Of a stretch of DNA of 64,000 nt, positions 34,644 through 48,200 are shown one piece after another. Each line of letters starts with the position of its first letter. Position 1 is the stretch's first letter. The notes under the pieces are model-generated. The model saw only the letters and a program-made list of their open reading frames with translations. It was not told the DNA's origin and did no database searches. This stretch comes from Mesaphorura yosii (Eukaryota > Arthropoda > Collembola > Poduromorpha > Tullbergiidae), in contig WIXG01000087.1 in assembly GCA_009869945.1 (NCBI GenBank), positions 124,001 through 188,000 on the forward strand, in the 5' to 3' direction. The translations under genes and the position numbers were made by a program.

Positions 34644-37600
34644 CACCGAATTTGGGGAAATTGAGCTCATTTAAAGGCACCTTTCAATGACTCGATGAAT
34701 GAGGCCATGCCATGCTTAATAGCAATTTGATTAATGCGCCAAGCCGAATACATAACTTACGTATTCGTCCAAGTTTAAAAATCGGGCTCTATTCATTGTC
34801 ACTCTGTCGCAAAATTATTTCCCAACTCTTACTCAATATGATCATCAATGAAATTCATGTGAAAGCACATCTTTCGAGAAGAGAAAAGAGAGCCATAAAG
34901 GCTCAATTTCGCTCAACTTCCTTGCCACGCCAGCAATCACCGCACCCGCGCACACATTGCATTCAACTAAAATGTCGGGAGGTTCTTAATTCACGGGGTA
35001 ATCAATCATACTGGCTTTATGCACCAGTCTTCATTCAGGAAAAGCCATTGGCGGCTGGCTATTTTCTGTGTTGGAGCAAGAAGAGGGACAATTTTCTTAG
35101 CAATCTTGAAAAAAGAGAACTTGGCAGTCTTGAAATTTGAACATTTCTATCGCCGAAGACTTGAAAGTCTGAAAATGGCTAATTTTAGCTTGGTCAGATG
35201 CTCAGGGCAAAAAAAAAGCTTCAAGTGAGTCATAAATCTTATTGGCATGAAAATTCGCACTTTACCAAAAAGGCGTGAGCTTGAACAACGAAAACGAACG
35301 GCAAATGCAGAGCAGAACAATGCAAAACGAGATAATAACTTTCTATTTTTCATTTGCAATAAAATCCCATCTTCCATGTAAGGATCTTAAAACCGTAATA
35401 CTCCCTTTGTGTTTTGTCTGTTATAGCAGACTGCAGTGTTGTTTTTATGAGCAATTGAAACTGACAACCAAGCAAGTTGGTCCGTGGCCAAAAGCGAATA
35501 ATGTCAAAATGAATATGAATCATGAAGACTCTGGCTGACTGGTGTTTGTGTGGAGAGACTCTTCAAAGTGTAATTTTATATCTTAAACGTTCATTCCATT
35601 TTCTTTTCATGACATTTTTAATATCTGCATGATATTTTATGATGAATGCATTTTTTTCTTCTTCCGTCTCTGCGTTTTCTTGTTCCGTCTTAAAAACGCA
35701 ATTCAGAGATAAGCACGCCATTTTGTTGCTTCTTTTCCAGCTATACAAGATTGCAAAGTTTGAAACAATGAATTTCGGATTTAAATAATAGCGAAAGAAA
35801 CAAGGGCCCAGTTTCTCTGAAGCTACTAATTGTTACGATCGCTCGCCAAAATTCGCGAAATGGTAAAATCCATTCGTCGGAATCTTCCCTCGATTCCAGT
35901 CAGAAGAATTTCATCGATTAATGACAACCAGACCATTATATAGGAGAATAACATTACGGGCACCACAATCAAAGATTTCCAAACCATTTATCATAATCAC
36001 ACAAAAAGAGCAAACACTGCTTACTGCTCGGTTTGAAAGGGAATTTCTCCAACTATGATTGCAATGGTTATACTGCTCTCTTTCTGTCGTATTTGCTTCG
36101 AATCAGGCAATGTCACTGCCCAGCGTTCACATTCCCTTGTTGAATTGAATGAAATAAAATAATAGGACGGTCATTTATAATCGTTTCACGTTTCAAATCG
36201 CCATATTTCAAAAATGCGGGTCGCCCGTCCACTCTTTTGACGTCCTGTCCGTTCTCCCGAAGAACATGCACAAGTCTAGCTACACCGACATATTTTGTTC
36301 AACTCACGACTCACGTACACGATGATTATGATGATATTTCTCATTGTTGTGATTTTTCTTCCATTGCTGTCGTGTCGCGTCGGCAGTTTAATTAATTTTT
36401 AATCTCTTACTGTTCGCTGTCGCGTCCAAGAATTGCCGCTTCATTGTCCTCATTCGCCTCATTCTCGTCTCGTCGCCTCTTCAAATGTCAACACAATAAG
36501 AACATTCTCGGAGGTGCCGTGCAGAGAGCCACAGCCAAGCCAAGATGAAATGAATGCGCGAATCTTAAAGAAGCCTCGTCGAATCAAAGAGAAAGTTGTG
36601 AAAGCAAAGGCAAAAGTGGTTTCGACTTTATCCGTACAATAACGAATAACATCTTCAGATCGCTTTCCATGCTTGTGCTTATGAGAAACGTGACCACAAT
36701 GAATTTGTAAGGCTTTGGGTTTTGTGAGTTTTGCCTTTTGTACAATTCTAATACAAGATATTTAATAAAATGAAAGTTCAATTCAACTAAACGCTGTATC
36801 AACCGCCACGTTTTGTGCACTCACACGCAATAATCGCGTGATAACATCGCCTGGCCACCTAGGTCTTGGTCCGTTCTTTTTCTTACCTCGACACGGTACA
36901 AGAAAAATGGGAATCCGAGTGGTTGAAACCCCAAAAGCGCAAGTATACCAAGTTCAATCAAGATGAAAAACTTTTTTCTACCTCATACTTTGTAGTTCGT
37001 GCGCAGAATTTATGTTTCAGGGATTTCTTATTATTTGTAGATCTTTTCACTTAAGAGATGTTCATTTTTTCGCCTTGTTGCATTATGAGTTCACATAATT
37101 TTTTAGGCTTTCCTAAAGTGCAGCCAGGCAGCAGCTTGAAAACTGGAAACTACACAACGACAACGCAACGTGGAACTGTGATTAATCTCGCCTTGCTCTT
37201 TTGTCTTCTTCTTGCTCACAGCTAGTTCGAGTGTGAGCGTTAACACAAAAATGTCCTAATTCTGAATCCTGAATCCGAACTTCCATCGCCTCTCATAAAA
37301 AAATTTGCTCGTTGAAGCGATTGAGTGGAATTGTCCAAAACTTTATGTTGACTTAATTAATTGGTAGCCGGAATGAGCTGATGAAAAAAATATTGATTTC
37401 TGAGTGCGTGTGCAAATTAACTTTCCGATATTTTTGCAGCAGGCAAAATTGTGAACTAGAATTTGCATGTGCTAAAATCTTGGTTTCGGCCAAGTTAATG
37501 AACGTAGGCAACAATGAATCCCATCGAATTCGGATGGCACAATCCCCAAACACAGCCACTCAGTCTTCGCCGGGGCAGGAAAAGATGAAACAGAAAGGTC

Positions 37601-39234
37601 TTAAAGCCGAGGAGGTTCCTCTGTGATTGTGTGGCACATCACATTCATATTTTTCGCATCCCAGGTGCACGGCACGAAGAACGGAAAGTATTTCGAAACC
37701 TGAAGAATGGAGTACAGAAGAGGTAAAGTTTTCTCAACTAGAGGCTGCTTCTGAGGTTGACACGAAATCGTTTTCTTCCCATTCGGTTTCCCATAATTTG
37801 TCATTTTTGAGACATCACGGCATATAGCAATATAAATATGAATGCGCGTGGCATGGCTTTTCCTTTTCCGCAGCGTAAAAGCGAGAATTCAACATTGAAT
37901 TTTTAAGAACCCGCCTTATTTGCACCAGCAGCGTAACATGGCAAGAAAAGCGCATTGGCAATAATACACATGAAACAACGCACAACAATATACGCACAAG
38001 CAACAAGCAAGAAATAATAATAAGAAAATCACAGAAAGAAAAATGAACGTGATTTCTCCAACCGCGACAGACAATTCAGAAGTTCAGAATTCTGAGTTCA
38101 TCTTTTACGTGCAGTCGTACCACCACTGTGCAAGTTGCTTGCTGGAGTCTGGAGGAAGGAACTTGTCAGGGAAGTGTGTCAACAACTTCTGCGTTTGCGT
38201 CATACGAAAAACATACAAGCATCCATCGCCTCTGCTATTGCGGAACTGAAAATTATTTGTAGTGAGCCTATCACTGCTGATGCACTGCTGATGACGATCT
38301 AAAAATCAATTTGTTGGCTGTAATTCCAAACGGAACAATTTCGCCTGGAACATTTGTCAGGAAACAAAATCGTTGGAACACTGGAAACAAATTCTCTTCT
38401 GATAATTTGATACTTCCCACTGACTTTATTTAAAATTCTTAGTTTCAGTTTCATGTAACAATCTCCTTCATTTTTAACAAGTGTTACATAGTTTAGCTGC
38501 CCAACTTCCTTACCCATTTTCTAGCCAATACGTTTAAGAACTGCCTGCCGTCAATGAACTTTACGAAAGCGAAGCGTGTATCTATGACTAACTCTGGCTA
38601 TCTTTCTATGGATATAATTTCTTCCTGTCAAGAACACGACGATGACGAGGACTTGGCACAATCGAATTACAGTTGGTTTAGTTTTACAGTGAATAATAAA
38701 TGGCTCTTATCTTACAGAATGAGTTTATCGTTTTCGACTTCGAGTCTATCACTTTGAGCAAAAGCATGTTTACGTTTATCTTAAAGTAGTACAAGACAAG
38801 TACAAAATGGCCTCGGTGCTTAGAACGCTAATGAGCGTCATTAAATCCGAAACCAGTTTCAGTTTCTGGCATCTTCTCAACTCTTGAATGCAGCTGCAGC
38901 ACTGACAGAGTTGAGTGTATAATGCAGAATTTAATTTATTGTTCTGAAGTATCCACGTCCGCTCAATAAATATCCGCCTACCTTCTATCCAAGTTCTCAG
39001 GTTCTGGAACTGGAACCAATTAATTCTATTCCACTATTTCCCTTTCCTACGCTTTACGCTCACGCTTGTTCCAGATCATTAACGATTTGCTCTTCCAGGC
39101 CGTGCATCCTCAAGTTTGTCCGATTTTGAAATGCAAATTCTTCAGCCGCGTCGCCTGGTCTTGCTCATGCTGTAGTCATAGCTGTAAGTGGATATGCGTG
39201 TCCAGATCCAATCCAGTGCAGTAGAGTATTGTTG
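34644..39234. other. intergenic, mostly empty, with weak coding-like segments
   Basis: No family is recognised. Between 36.4 and 38.3 kb several short plus-strand frames have coding-like composition, and one of them (38115-38302) follows a good acceptor site, but I could not assemble a consistent gene. The right end holds the 3' UTR of Nmdar2, which runs leftward. Confidence 0.4.
38115..38302 (+). CDS. possible terminal exon of an unassembled gene
   Basis: A pyrimidine-rich CATCTTTTACGTGCAG acceptor is followed by an open frame starting VPPLCKLLAGVWRKELVREV and continuing with helical sequence (RHTKNIQASIASAIAELKII) to a stop. Composition suggests an amphipathic helical protein. Two other frames are also open for part of the way, and the upstream exons I considered near 37.6 kb do not match in phase. 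It may be chance. Confidence 0.2.
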
Positions 39235-42200
39235 TTAAAGGACGGTTTCAATTTCCGCAATTTCAGTGAGGTGCGGTGCACGATACAAGTAATCTCGTAT
39301 TCTCGATCCGGTCCGAGATCTGTCGAGGGCTTCGGTCGTGTGGTGATGTGAATGCGCGTGATGATTCCTATTGAACTCGTGCGGTGATATAATTGCAGAC
39401 ACGCTTAGTTCACTGAATAAAAAAAAAGGACTTCTGAAATTAGCATTGCTATCTGAGCTTGCATAACTTTTGCGCAATATCTGCCAAGTGTTTTTATATG
39501 GATGAATGAAATGGCTTCGAGGTTTCGTACCTGAACGTCATTGGACTTTTCGTGCCACCCGGAAAACAAGAGGACCGTTTTTTTCTAAACAGATCACAGG
39601 ATTCGCAAACGTCATTAAATACGTATTGCTTCAGCTAGCTCGTGTTTCGACGATTAACGATCAAATTCGCTATACGTAACGAACAAACCTGAATTTTGGA
39701 TCAGACAGCAGCCGAAGTCTGTTCTCGAGCTGCTGACTCCTTGCCAATGCCATATTCAAATGGTGCTTAGTCCGCAAGAGGTTCGTCGTGCAGATCGGGT
39801 CTGTGCATTTCGACGGGTACAATTCAAGTCCTGTTCTGCGAGTGCTAAATTTCGGTTGACTTGATTCTTGAAGAGTTGACTTGCCCATGTACGGGTAATG
39901 GTAGAAGGCTCGGCCCATGTTCTAAACCGCAAAATGGCAAAAGAAACGAGTTAGTTCCAGACTTCTGTGCCAAACCGGAAATTTTAGCCACGGTTGGAAA
40001 TTCGGCGGTGGCTGAACAAAGCGAAGCGTTGTTGGTCTTGCTAATTAGGCAGAGACTCCATTCCTTACACCATTCCTTATGAGCAGTTTATAGTTTATGA
40101 CGTAAACTAAAGCCGTAAAAGCTGCATTAAAGTCTGACCTGGGAAATTAGTGTGAAGCATCCTGGAGGTTTTTCTACCCAGTTGTTTCTTGCGTATCTCG
40201 AGTACCCATGCTCCAAGACGAGGAGGAAGCAGGCAAACAGCACTCCACACATGAGTAGGAGGAATGCACTGTGGAACTGCTTCAGTGATAATGGATTACT
40301 TCTTGACCCGATGGAGTACGGATCTCTTTGTGCCTGTGAGCATGGTCCCGTGAAGTAAAATCTCCGCAGTCGTTCCAGTTCACCTGAAATCGTTAAAAGC
40401 GTAAGTTGATACACGCACTCAGCACGAAGATGAATCTCAGACTCAGAAAGCACCAGCACGTGCATTCCAGATTTCATTCTCATGACTCACCTCTTTCCTT
40501 GAACTCCATGAGATACTTGTTGAACGTATCCAGGTGCTTCGAGTGTCTGGGGAATGCGAAACCATAGCCGGTGTGTGCGTACCATGGTCCTTCGATGAGC
40601 AGTGAACAATTTCCGATGGAGTCTTGAAGTGCATTGTACTGAAGCACCGGTCCGTCATAAATGAATCCGTCCAGTGCCCTGGAATTAATTTATTCGTTGA
40701 AATGCGAAATTCGAAATTTTACCACAGGAAATTGATCATCGACTGTATACCCGTCGCGTACGGCAGCGACTCCATCCGACACGTTCTTGGCCTTATAATG
40801 ATTCATGTAGTAATGCATCTCTCTGAAGTGCTTGCTCAGAAGTGAGTCGGAATGAGTGAACGGCACAGTTCCAAACTTCATGGGTGGTTTTGTGCTGTAC
40901 GGATTCGTCAACTGAAAATGAAACAACAGATTGCGAGATTATAGGCACGATTCCGAATAAATATCAATCGCTGTCAATAAAGTGTTGATCACGATTTCAT
41001 TTCAATGGCCGACACAGCTTGGCCGCTTAACATGCCTTTGACAGGAGGGATTGTCAATACGGTTTTAAATTGCATTCAAGTGTTTCTGGGCAATCCGATT
41101 TGGGGCTGTGAAGCTTCTGAAACATGAGACCCACTTAACACATGACATTGTTGCTCGTCGATGCTGACACTCCTCAAGACAAGAAGTCACAAACCCGCAT
41201 GCGTTCAAGTGTTTCTGGTTTCGATTTTTCGAAAACATGACACGCGAGACACATACGAGCTTGCTGCCCGTCTGTTCGATTCTTCCTGCGCTCTCGGTCT
41301 CGATTTTTCTTGGCTTCGCTTCTGATTTTTGACATATTAAACTTTTTCCTGCATGCCAGCCACGATAGCCAGCCAGCGATGTCGCAGCGTTCGCAATTCG
41401 CACTCCCCGACACAGAATCCATTTGTTCGGGTCGAATTTTCGTCTCCTTCTTTTGCCTTTTACATTATTCATGAGCTGCAATATGGAAGTTTAAAAACCA
41501 GAACTGAAAATACTGAAAAAGTAGTCCGACGCAGCACTTGCGGCGTGCCGCGGCATGAGACGCGGTTTGCAGATTTTTGTCTTTCTGTGGTAGCATCTCG
41601 CCGTGTTGGATACAATATGACCTCGCACTCGCATGACTCGAAGTCATGTTCCACGATGTGGGAAGAAAGCGGCGTGACATGCACTTTAAGATAAAAGCTG
41701 AGGCTTGGGCTCATGGTGGCGAAAATTTGTTAATCTTATTTTCAGACCAGGATTTTATACCGTTAAAGTATTACGCGAGGCACAAAAAGCAGATTTCCGT
41801 TGTCCTAAACATTTCTACTACAATCTCTTTTGAGCTTTCGTCAGCTCAAATGTACATTCACTGCAAAGGAGGTCTTTCAGATTGAAATTCGTCTTATGTC
41901 ATTTGTCTTCATTTAAGTTGTCAAAACCTGCGTACAAAATTGTATAAGAATCCTCTACCAACTTGCCAACTGCTTAGCACTTGTAGAAAGTTCCTGTGAC
42001 TTGTAAGCTAAATTTAGAAATACTGGCAACTTCTTTCAACATTCTGCATCAAAATGCGATACGTCACACTGAATTAGAATCCCTTTCTTCCAAATCGAGT
42101 AACTGGATTCAAGAAATATTCTGAATCTGAATCAAATGGAAACTCAAAATGACAACTATTGGTCTTGACAGGCTGATTCTGAATTCTTTGAAGTTTATAA

Positions 42201-45200
42201 TCTTATACTCATAGATCAAGACAGGGCATGACAGAACAAATACAATTCCAATTCAAATCATAGTACGTGATTCTGTAGGGCACAGAGAAAACGACTTCGC
42301 CTGCAGATTTCAAATGTCACTTGCAACAATGCTCAATGCTTCCACCCAGTTCTCACGGTCTATTTGTTTATGATGCCATTTCCAATCTTCAAGATGACAT
42401 AAGTTCCAATGTAATTGTTCCGATCCCATAATTAATTAGAGCGTCGTGCCGACCTTCTACTCTCATAAAGAGATTTGCCAGGAAGCTTCTACCGTGAAAA
42501 AGACGTAAGAAATTCATGCAAAGCCAGCACAGTCAGCAGCAAACGGAAAGAAAGTTTCTAGATGAGAAAAAAACTGACACTTTAATAATTAAAATTTTAT
42601 AATTAAATAAACTTCGCATTAAACAAGCCTTGAGATTCCAAGTACAGTAGGTACTTTCTTTTAGCAGTGTCATAATACAAATGGCAAAGCAAGCCCCAGC
42701 CAAGGAGCCAGGCCAAGACTACCAAGATCAAATGAGATGAGCATAAGATTTCTTTTCGCATGCCGACTGCCGAGCCGACTCTTTCTTCTCCATTACATTA
42801 TAACCGCTACCGCGTGCGCGCACATCAGACTCGGGCTTTTCCCTTGATGATTAACGATACGATACGCTGCGCTGCGAAATGCGAAATATGATCTGTGAAA
42901 CAAAAGCTCAGTTCTGCCGGCTCCGCGTGCATTTGGCGTATGGTTTCATGTTACGGGTCCTGCGCTGCGCCAACACCAAAATTCAGGATATCATGAGTGA
43001 AGATAAAGTAATCTGTCCGTGCTTTATACAGCAGTCTATAAATTATGCATTTATGACGGTAATATACTCACGCAATATGCACGCGCATGCTTTCACAAAC
43101 CACTTTCCACTTTCACTTCTGTCATTGTACAACGTAGCAACTTGGCTTAATAAATTCTACATTCCATTCCACTTGATTCAGGCAGCTTTATGCGTCTGCC
43201 ATTTACACCAGGGTTTTATAATGCAAATGTAAGGATAACGTGTCTGCGAGTGTGTCCCTTGTGCGTATGTTTAACGCTGTAATTAGATCATGCTAAACAT
43301 GAGTTTCACTTACCCGAGAATCGTGAATTCCCTTAAATTTATGACTCTCCTCTCTCGTGATCATGAATACTGCAAGGTTGGCTGTGTACGTAGCGAGGAA
43401 CACGACGGCAAACATGGACCATACGTGAACCACAAATCTGTATGAAATATTTGCAAAATTGAACAACGGGTTGGACGTTCGAAGTGCTAGTGCTTTCTTA
43501 GCTTACTTGGCTGTGAATCCTCGAGGCGGGTCGACATGGACAGATGCTTGGAACAAACGTGCCCACACAAGCCAGCAGGACCTGAAAAACGAGAACGGTG
43601 CTCCTGGTTTGGCTTCTCTCTGTTCAAACAAGTTGTACAGTACTTTAAAGAACTGATCACTAGACTCAAATCACTAATCACCAAATTCGCAAGAATTAGC
43701 GACGGGCCCACCTTCATGTCGAACCCAATCGGGCTTAGCCATTCAAATAGAAAAATTGCCACCGAATACACTTGCATCCCGACCAGACAAACCAACAGCC
43801 ACAACGCGACGTCGAAAGGTTCTGCAAGAATAAACGAATTCAAGCAACACAAGCTTGTAGTTGAAATTGCTTTGGTTGGAATGTTACCCAAATAAGCAGT
43901 AGCCGAAATGATTCCCGTCCTCTTCGCCGTGAGCACAGCCACTCCAGCATCCATGAACGGGACGCTAAAGTCCACAATTTCCTCACGCTCCGAGTTGATC
44001 ATGAGCGAGGCGAGCGAGACATCGGCTTTCCTATTGATGAGATCCGCGATCAGTCCGTTCCACTTGCCATTATGCTGCGTCCCCCACTTTCCGTCCGACA
44101 CCCTTGACAAGTCGTACGTGAACCCAATTTGCTCGGCCAACAGCATGAGAAGGTCGATACAGAAACCAGAACAGCATTGGTAGTACGATGAGTTGCGAAT
44201 TACTTCGGAATGGTTCAGTCTAAAAATAGTAGAAACAGGGCCAGAAATTAAAGAAAGAGTTGTGAAAAGTTGCAAAAACTACAATTCACAGCGCGATTCA
44301 TGATTCGTTCATTCCAATTCATTAGATTCGCAAAATATGGTGCTCTAGTCTGTTATTACACTATAAATCTTTCATTTTGCGTGCACCATGCCTGCATTCA
44401 TGCATGGAGAAAGTAAGCAAATGCGAAATGCATAAAAATAACGATAGAAAACAAAACGTGAGTTTAATTTTCCGTGTAAAACTTCTGCTTCTGCTTTCTG
44501 CTTGGTAAAACTTCATTTAAAATACTGATGCAGAAAAGAGGAGAAGTAGAGGCATCACGAATCAAGATTCATAAATTTTGGTGTACACAGAAAGCTGTGT
44601 TAACAGAGCACAAGATTTGTGAAGTAAGTTTTAGGATCGAAAAGTTGGGAGTTGGGACGTTGGTAATACTGTGAATACTGTGAACGATTCATGCAATAGC
44701 AATTCTGAAGTTGAAGTTGCGTTATGTTATGGTTGTTGTACTGTATTAAACTTTTAATTGTAAAAGTTAGCAACATCAAGAGCAATGCAGGTTTAGCATG
44801 GCATAGCATGACATGGCACGTTAAATGGTGATGGCGAAACGAAAGTGCAACCACTAGCAGCAGTCTTTCACAGTTTCACGTTACTTTCACTGATGATCTT
44901 CGTTTTCTCCACCAAACATAAAGTCTGAAGTCTGTCTGGCCTAATATATTGTTTCGCTACTCGGATTATTGCTTCACTGGTCTAAGCTGGGTAACTGAGT
45001 TGACTGTGCTCTCAGCCTCAGTCAGCTCAGCTTGACTTGGTTACGCTTTACGCTTTGTGCTACGGCATCTTCATGCACTTAAAAAGATATCGTTTTCTTA
45101 GTGAATAGCGCGAATTTTTGGCAAGCTTCCATCTCGGCATCGTCGTGCTAGCATTGCATTGCTGCACGTTCAAAGAAGTCGTGAAAGCGTAGACCGGGAA

Positions 45201-48200
45201 GAGTGAAAGTATGGCAGCCAATTCAAGCTCGGACGACATGCTCATAACACAACAGCCGCCCCTGTCCTGTCCTGCCTTCTCTAGGCTTCTGTATCGAGCA
45301 CGGCACGATAAGCATTCGCATTCACAGCGCAGCAGCCAGAGAAAATAAATAGAAGAGGATGACGTGCATTCAAAATGAGAAGGCTTGACACAAACTAAAT
45401 TGTCGTTTTTCATTTGAATTTGTGTACTGCAACAGCGGCGACAACGACGTCAGCCCAACCCAGTCATTTCTTGCCACTACTGGAGTTGCCACTGCAATAC
45501 GCTGGGCCAGAATTTATAACAGGCTGACAACGTTCGGTGACAGCTAATAATAAACGACAACAATCCTTGGCTCGACTCTGAATAAATAAATCGATGCAGT
45601 GCTGCTTGTTTATTAAATAAGCATTCTTGACTCTAATCAAGGCTTCGCCTCCACCACAAAATTGGACATTTTCGGGCCTCCCGGAGCATTTTGGACTGGT
45701 TTATCAGTATTCTGCACATCAACGCCAGCGTGGCTAAAAAAAATTCACTCTCTTAGCCGAAATTTGCACGTTTCTGAGACGAACACATAACTTTCACGCT
45801 TTTGTGTTGCAATATTATTACTCTTCTTTTTCTAGAAAATTCTTCAGGAGTTTGGCCCAAAGTGTAATAATGCAGTTTTTCTATTTTTGTATTTACTTTC
45901 CACGTCATCTTTTGAAGTCACTTCGTGTCTGCCTGAGTAATATGAAGTGTAGGGCCTCGTTTTGAATATTTCATTGCTGATTCAACTCAAAACCGAAACA
46001 AATGCAAGTACAGTACGGAGATCTTAACCTCACCCTCACTGCTCAAAAAGGAAAAGCATTGCTATGCTGAATGCATGACGAAAGAAAGATGAAAGGAGTC
46101 TATTTTAGGGTAATGTAATGGAATGGAATAGAATTTACTACTAGGACAAAATTCAATCCAATTTTGGAGCCAACTCGAGAAATCCGAGCTGAAAGACAAG
46201 ACATCGATGACAGACAACACGGATATTGACAACATGAGTCAAAGTGTAAAGAAATGAATGTACTCTACTCTTCGCCTTCAAAGCCTTTCTTGTTTTAACA
46301 TGACCACTTCCAAGAATTCTTCACGACATGCATCAAATAACCAAACCATTGCATTGTAACAACAATTTGCGTTTAGTTCTTGAAGAAACGAAGTTCATGG
46401 AATCAAAACTGAATAAATCTGTGTTAAATCCAGTACAATTAACTCTTTCTTGGAATTAGGTTCAAGAATTCGTTTACACAGTAAAGAAATGCGTGCGGAG
46501 AGTAAATAATTCCTTTACGGATAAGAAATTCGAGATTGCGTCGAAACATTTCGAAGTAAAGCTCGGATTGAGAAGAAATTGGATCCACAGACAAAGAGTA
46601 CTTGAGCCATGTTTAATCTCTGTGTTTAATTCGCAATGCGTCAAATGAGAATTCGGTGCGTGCGCTTGCTAGAGTGCTTGAGCTTGTTGACTTACCCGAC
46701 AAGTTCAGATTCCGCAGCTATTCGACATTGGACACCTCGTTCAATCGAACATTTCCCAGTAACCGGATCCGGGTCGGCCATTTTGATGAACGGTGGCTCT
46801 TCCAAGAATGCAATCTTTAAATTAAATTTGTCCGGAACGCCGTCTGGGTACTTGTGACTGTAACCGGGCCAAATTATATCTTTTATGTCTAGTTGAGTGT
46901 TGGGATCCTTCCAAGACTGCCAGACTCCAATCTGTAAATAGGACACGTGTCATTAAAGTGAGTTTCAATTTAATGCAATTTAGTACTTCAAGCTTCAATT
47001 AATTATCTCCGTAAATTGCATCTGGTTTTATGGTTGAGATCTCAGATCTGAATGTCTGTCGTCTCGCTTTCATTTATGACCTAAAATAGATTCGTTTCGT
47101 TGCACAACCTTCGTTCGCGCTGCCTTTCGAGAAATGCTTTGCAATTTAAACTTTTACTGACTGTAGCATACGAGGACGATGGCGAAGTAACGTAATGAAA
47201 AGGCCAAGGCGAGAGAAACTCCGAATCAGACAAGCCAGAGACGAAATTTGATTTTAAATTTATGACTATTCTTAAATTTTAAGGAGAAAAGTTCAAAGAA
47301 AGGAGAAATCTTGAATCAAGAGCTGCGGAGGCAAGGAAGGAAGCTTGGCCACAAAGAACAGGAAAGGGAACACAAGTAAATAGCGAAAGAAGCTGGAAGG
47401 AATTCCTCGCAGTCATAACATTAGCATTTGCGGCGTGATGCAGCGTACGCGAGCAAGCAGCACAAGACACTGGTACGAAATCATGGACCACCGATGTGCG
47501 AGTAACCTTTCCTCTCGCTCGGTTTTCCCTGCCTAGTTTACGTCAATGAAAAAAATTACAAGAAAAGAAAGTGTGACCAAGTCAATCAATCACAGGGATA
47601 ATACGCACACATACAAAAAGAAACGAAAACGAACTTTTCTCCTTTCATAGCAATATCGGCACTGGTCCATTGGTATTGAATGCAAGTTCACGCCGCGCCA
47701 CGTTTTCTGCTTCTTTTTATCACTTGAGATTCGAGTAGACAGGCGGCTGTGCTAAAAACAGGGATGAAAGCCTGCGAGATTGTTTAGAAGCTGCTACTGC
47801 TGCTGCAATTGCTACTGCTTGGGTGATTAACTTTCTGAACTCTTTCTAGCTACCGATTTTCTACATGGCTCATACATTTTCTCGTACGTCGGCCGTCGGC
47901 GTGTCGTGCTTTCCTTTCACTGCTTTCACGTTCACACTTTCATTTCGGGTGATTCTATATTTTTGTGCAACTCCTCAAACGTAATTTGTTCATTCAACAT
48001 GTTCAAGTACGCTCGTACGAAGACAGACAGACATCTTTCTTCTTCAGTTCAGTTGGTCAACTTTGACAATTCCCTTGCGAGACAAGCAAAGATAAAAATA
48101 ATCTCCTGACACGTAAAGCTGACGGAAAAGCAGCCCTGCACGTGCCGTGCCGCCGTGAAAACACGACTGGTGGAAGTGGAAGATGTGACGTACTTGTTCC

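Noticed and set aside
38043-38249. Defensin-like cysteine pattern (HHCASC ... GKCVNNFCVCV)
   Set aside because: The C-x4-C-x-C end looks like a CSalpha-beta peptide, but the first pair is C-x2-C instead of C-x3-C, there is no signal peptide, and another frame in the same DNA after a good acceptor is more coding-like.
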